This document shows, in pieces, positions 62,489-64,000 of a DNA stretch of 64,000 nt. The DNA lies in contig OZ244118.1 of NCBI GenBank assembly GCA_965215765.1, positions 744,001 to 808,000 on the forward strand, in the 5' to 3' direction. How positions within the stretch are numbered: position 1 is the first letter of the stretch; the number at the start of each line of letters is the position of its first letter. The stretch comes from G965212025 sp965215765. Lineage in GTDB: Bacteria > Pseudomonadota > Gammaproteobacteria > Poriferisulfidales > Oxydemutatoraceae. The translations under genes and the position numbers were made by a program. The notes below the pieces were generated by a model, which worked only from the letters and a program-made list of their open reading frames with translations, was not told the origin of the DNA and made no database searches.

Positions 62489-63787
62489 TCAGGCAATGTC
62501 AAATTTCTCAAATTCTCGCAGGTAGTCTACGACTGGATCAGCACTGCTTTGCATATAATGTTTCGCCCGGGTCGCCATCTTGTGAAATGTGTCTGCTTTC
62601 GTGGTTGCCTCACGGAAAGCCGTGCCGAGCTCGCTGGCACTACGGACTCGCAGCAGTCCGGCACATTTCTCAAGAGCAGCGGTTTCTGACAGAAAGTTCT
62701 CTGTGTAGGGGCCGGTCGTCTGCGGCGTACCAAGCATTGCGGCTTCCAGCACATTTTGACCCCCGCGCGGGAGCAAGGAGCCACCAGTAAAAACGAGTGC
62801 CGCGTGTTTGATCAGTGCTGGCAGTTCACCAATCGTGTCGGCAATGTACAGCCGCTTTCCTGCGGGTGGTTCACCGGCACTTCGCAGAGCGACTGTGTAG
62901 CCCAGCGTCATCGCCAAGGCGCGAATTTTTTTGCCTCTTTGCGGATGTCTGGGGACGATGACGAGCAGGCGGTCATTGACGCCGGATAAACGAAAAGCTT
63001 CCAGCACGATTTCGTCCTCGCCCTTGTGGGTTGAAGTGGCGAGCAGGTAAGGGTGTCCAATCAGGTTGGGGAGCTCGTCAGGAAAGCAGGCACTCCACTT
63101 GAGGTTGGGGATCACGCTGATGTCTTTTGCCTGGGCTCCGAGGCGGCGGTAGCGCTGCGCATCCTCGGCAGAGCGGGCAAAAATATGCGTCACACAATTC
63201 AGGCAGATACGGTAGTAATGCAGAAGAGGCTTGCTCCAGCTTATTTTTCTGTCTGTGAACCGCGCGTTGACGAGGAACAATGGGATTTGACGCCGGACGC
63301 ACAAAGAAAAAAGATTCATCCACAGCTCTGTCTCCACCACGAGCAGGCATTTTGGAGACGCTTTTCGCAGAAAGTTTGCCCACATCAGCGCGCTGTCGAC
63401 CGGCGCGAATACGTGGTGCACACGGTTGCCGAGCCGTTTTTCCAACAGTTCTGCCGAAGTGCTTGTCGCGGTAGTGAAGATTATGGGTCTGTCCGGGTGT
63501 TTTTCGTGCAGAGATGTCGCCAAGCGTAAAACAGCGTTGACTTCACCCACTGAAACGCAATGAAACCACAGTGGTCTTTGACCGGCAGGAGGAAGATCCG
63601 ACTCTTTGATAATCCCAAGGCGTTGGCGAAGATAACGCCAATTCCGCAAGCGGATGGATTTATAGAGCGTCTGCCCTAACCACAGTGGAGCCGCAAGCAG
63701 AAGCAGGGCACCGTATCCCAATTTGCTTGGGAGTGGTACGGAATATCTGGTTTTATTTTTTGTGATTTTCAGGGCTGCACGAGCCAC
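62489..63787 (-). CDS. waaA: 3-deoxy-D-manno-octulosonic acid transferase
   Basis: WaaA (KdtA) transfers Kdo to lipid IVA. The 432-residue protein has an N-terminal membrane helix (LGYGALLLLAAPLWLGQTL), then WFHCVSVGEVNA, TTATSTSAELL, VVETELWMNLF, a middle IPNLKWSACFP and the C-terminal FTGGSLLPRGGQNVLEAA (the GGS-xxxxGGQNxLE signature of the family). Its ATG overlaps the end of tolC by 19 bases. With hldD and the family 9 transferase it forms an LPS-core group. No kdsA/kdsB genes are in the window. Confidence 0.95.
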   Translation of the reverse strand: MARAALKITKNKTRYSVPLPSKLGYGALLLLAAPLWLGQTLYKSIRLRNWRYLRQRLGIIKESDLPPAGQRPLWFHCVSVGEVNAVLRLATSLHEKHPDRPIIFTTATSTSAELLEKRLGNRVHHVFAPVDSALMWANFLRKASPKCLLVVETELWMNLFSLCVRRQIPLFLVNARFTDRKISWSKPLLHYYRICLNCVTHIFARSAEDAQRYRRLGAQAKDISVIPNLKWSACFPDELPNLIGHPYLLATSTHKGEDEIVLEAFRLSGVNDRLLVIVPRHPQRGKKIRALAMTLGYTVALRSAGEPPAGKRLYIADTIGELPALIKHAALVFTGGSLLPRGGQNVLEAAMLGTPQTTGPYTENFLSETAALEKCAGLLRVRSASELGTAFREATTKADTFHKMATRAKHYMQSSADPVVDYLREFEKFDIA

Positions 63788-63999
63788 GAATCGATTTGCT
63801 CTATGTGTGACAGAGCCAGGCTTCCCGCAGTTTGCTGTAATTTCAAAGTGCTGATGATGAATTGGTAACGTTCGTCTGCCAGGTCACGCATTGCTTTGAA
63901 GTAGTCGGTTCTGGCTACCGAGACATCAATGGAGGTGCGCGTCCCGACATTGAACCCGGCGGTGATGGCTTCCAGTGCGGTTTTTGCCGAGTCTTTCGC
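63769..63999 (-). CDS. tolC: TolC-family outer-membrane efflux protein, C-terminal part
   Basis: The last 76 codons of a gene that continues past the right edge. The translation holds the family's second repeat end: ALEAITAGFNVGTRTSIDVS, then YFKAMRDLADERYQFIISTLKLQQTAGSL, matching the coiled helices of TolC; the FNVGTRTSIDV segment is highly typical. It is the trimeric exit duct for type I secretion and RND pumps. The stop lies inside waaA, so the two are transcribed together. Confidence 0.9.
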   Translation of the reverse strand, partial: AKDSAKTALEAITAGFNVGTRTSIDVSVARTDYFKAMRDLADERYQFIISTLKLQQTAGSLALSHIEQIDSWLVQP

Positions 64000-64000
64000 A

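Noticed and set aside
1..64000. tRNA, rRNA, insertion sequences or prophage genes
   Set aside because: Spacers were inspected by eye and none shows a cloverleaf, transposase motif or phage module; small structured RNAs could still be missed.

Overview
The window looks like the chromosome of a methylotrophic gammaproteobacterium. Markers for that group are the dapA-bamC pair divergent from a bcp/perM-type pair, an lpxH-cyclophilin pair, a tolC-waaA LPS-core block and a 2-oxoacid core (gltA, icd, aceA). Methylotrophy is indicated by a tetrahydromethanopterin/methanofuran formaldehyde-oxidation operon (fhcBADC), an NAD-linked Mo/W formate dehydrogenase (fused NuoE/NuoF-like beta subunit plus alpha subunit) and a MOFRL-type glycerate kinase. 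No rRNA, tRNA, insertion sequence, prophage or CRISPR array was found.

Layout. 1-7 kb: end of a glycerate kinase, lpxH and a lipoprotein cyclophilin (minus strand), smpB, a 0.7-kb array of 38-bp REP-like units that also carries two copies of the smpB 3' end, bamC-dapA, bcp and an AI-2E/PerM permease. 7.3-25.7 kb: four consecutive paralogous secreted proteins built from the same parts (signal peptide, pro-domain, lysyl-endopeptidase-like S1 protease domain, Ig-like repeats, GLUG beta-helix, common C-terminal domain). The fourth has lost the catalytic His and Ser. The spacers between them are filled with copies of their own 3' ends. 26-33 kb: a molybdopterin-dinucleotide-binding FwdD-like subunit, fhcB, fhcA, fhcD, fhcC, a 7Fe-type ferredoxin and an adrenodoxin-reductase-type ferredoxin-NADP reductase, all on the plus strand. 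33-36.5 kb: two unrecognised, partly disordered proteins. 36.7-44 kb: ruvB, a pterin carbinolamine dehydratase, and formate dehydrogenase beta and alpha genes separated by a 234-bp tandem array made from the end of one and the start of the other. 44-51 kb: rpmG-rpmB, a 1206-residue unrecognised protein, a 220/229-bp tandem array, and a CtpA-type protease. 51-60 kb: Ca/Na exchanger, isocitrate lyase, isocitrate dehydrogenase, a lipoprotein, a DUF454 membrane protein, a MetX-family acyltransferase and citrate synthase. 60-64 kb: LPS core genes (hldD, a family 9 glycosyltransferase, waaA) and the end of tolC.

Metabolically, formaldehyde bound to H4MPT would be oxidised, passed to methanofuran by FhcD and released as formate by FhcABC; formate dehydrogenase would then give CO2 and NADH. 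The FwdD-like subunit, the intact Fe-S/active-site cysteines of FhcB and the adjoining ferredoxin/FNR genes raise the possibility that formyl-methanofuran is oxidised directly, with electrons going to ferredoxin and NADP.

The most unusual property of the window is structural. At least five gene junctions (smpB/bamC, each secreted-protease spacer, fdhB/fdhA, the ctpA/1206-residue-protein spacer, hldD/glycosyltransferase) are swollen by tandem duplications of about 180-400 bp, most of which copy the end of a neighbouring gene. At the fdh locus the duplication endpoint is a visible 9-bp microhomology. The large unrecognised proteins with low-complexity, Ser/Pro/Arg-rich segments and the secreted protease family would suit a host- or particle-associated lifestyle, but that is inference.
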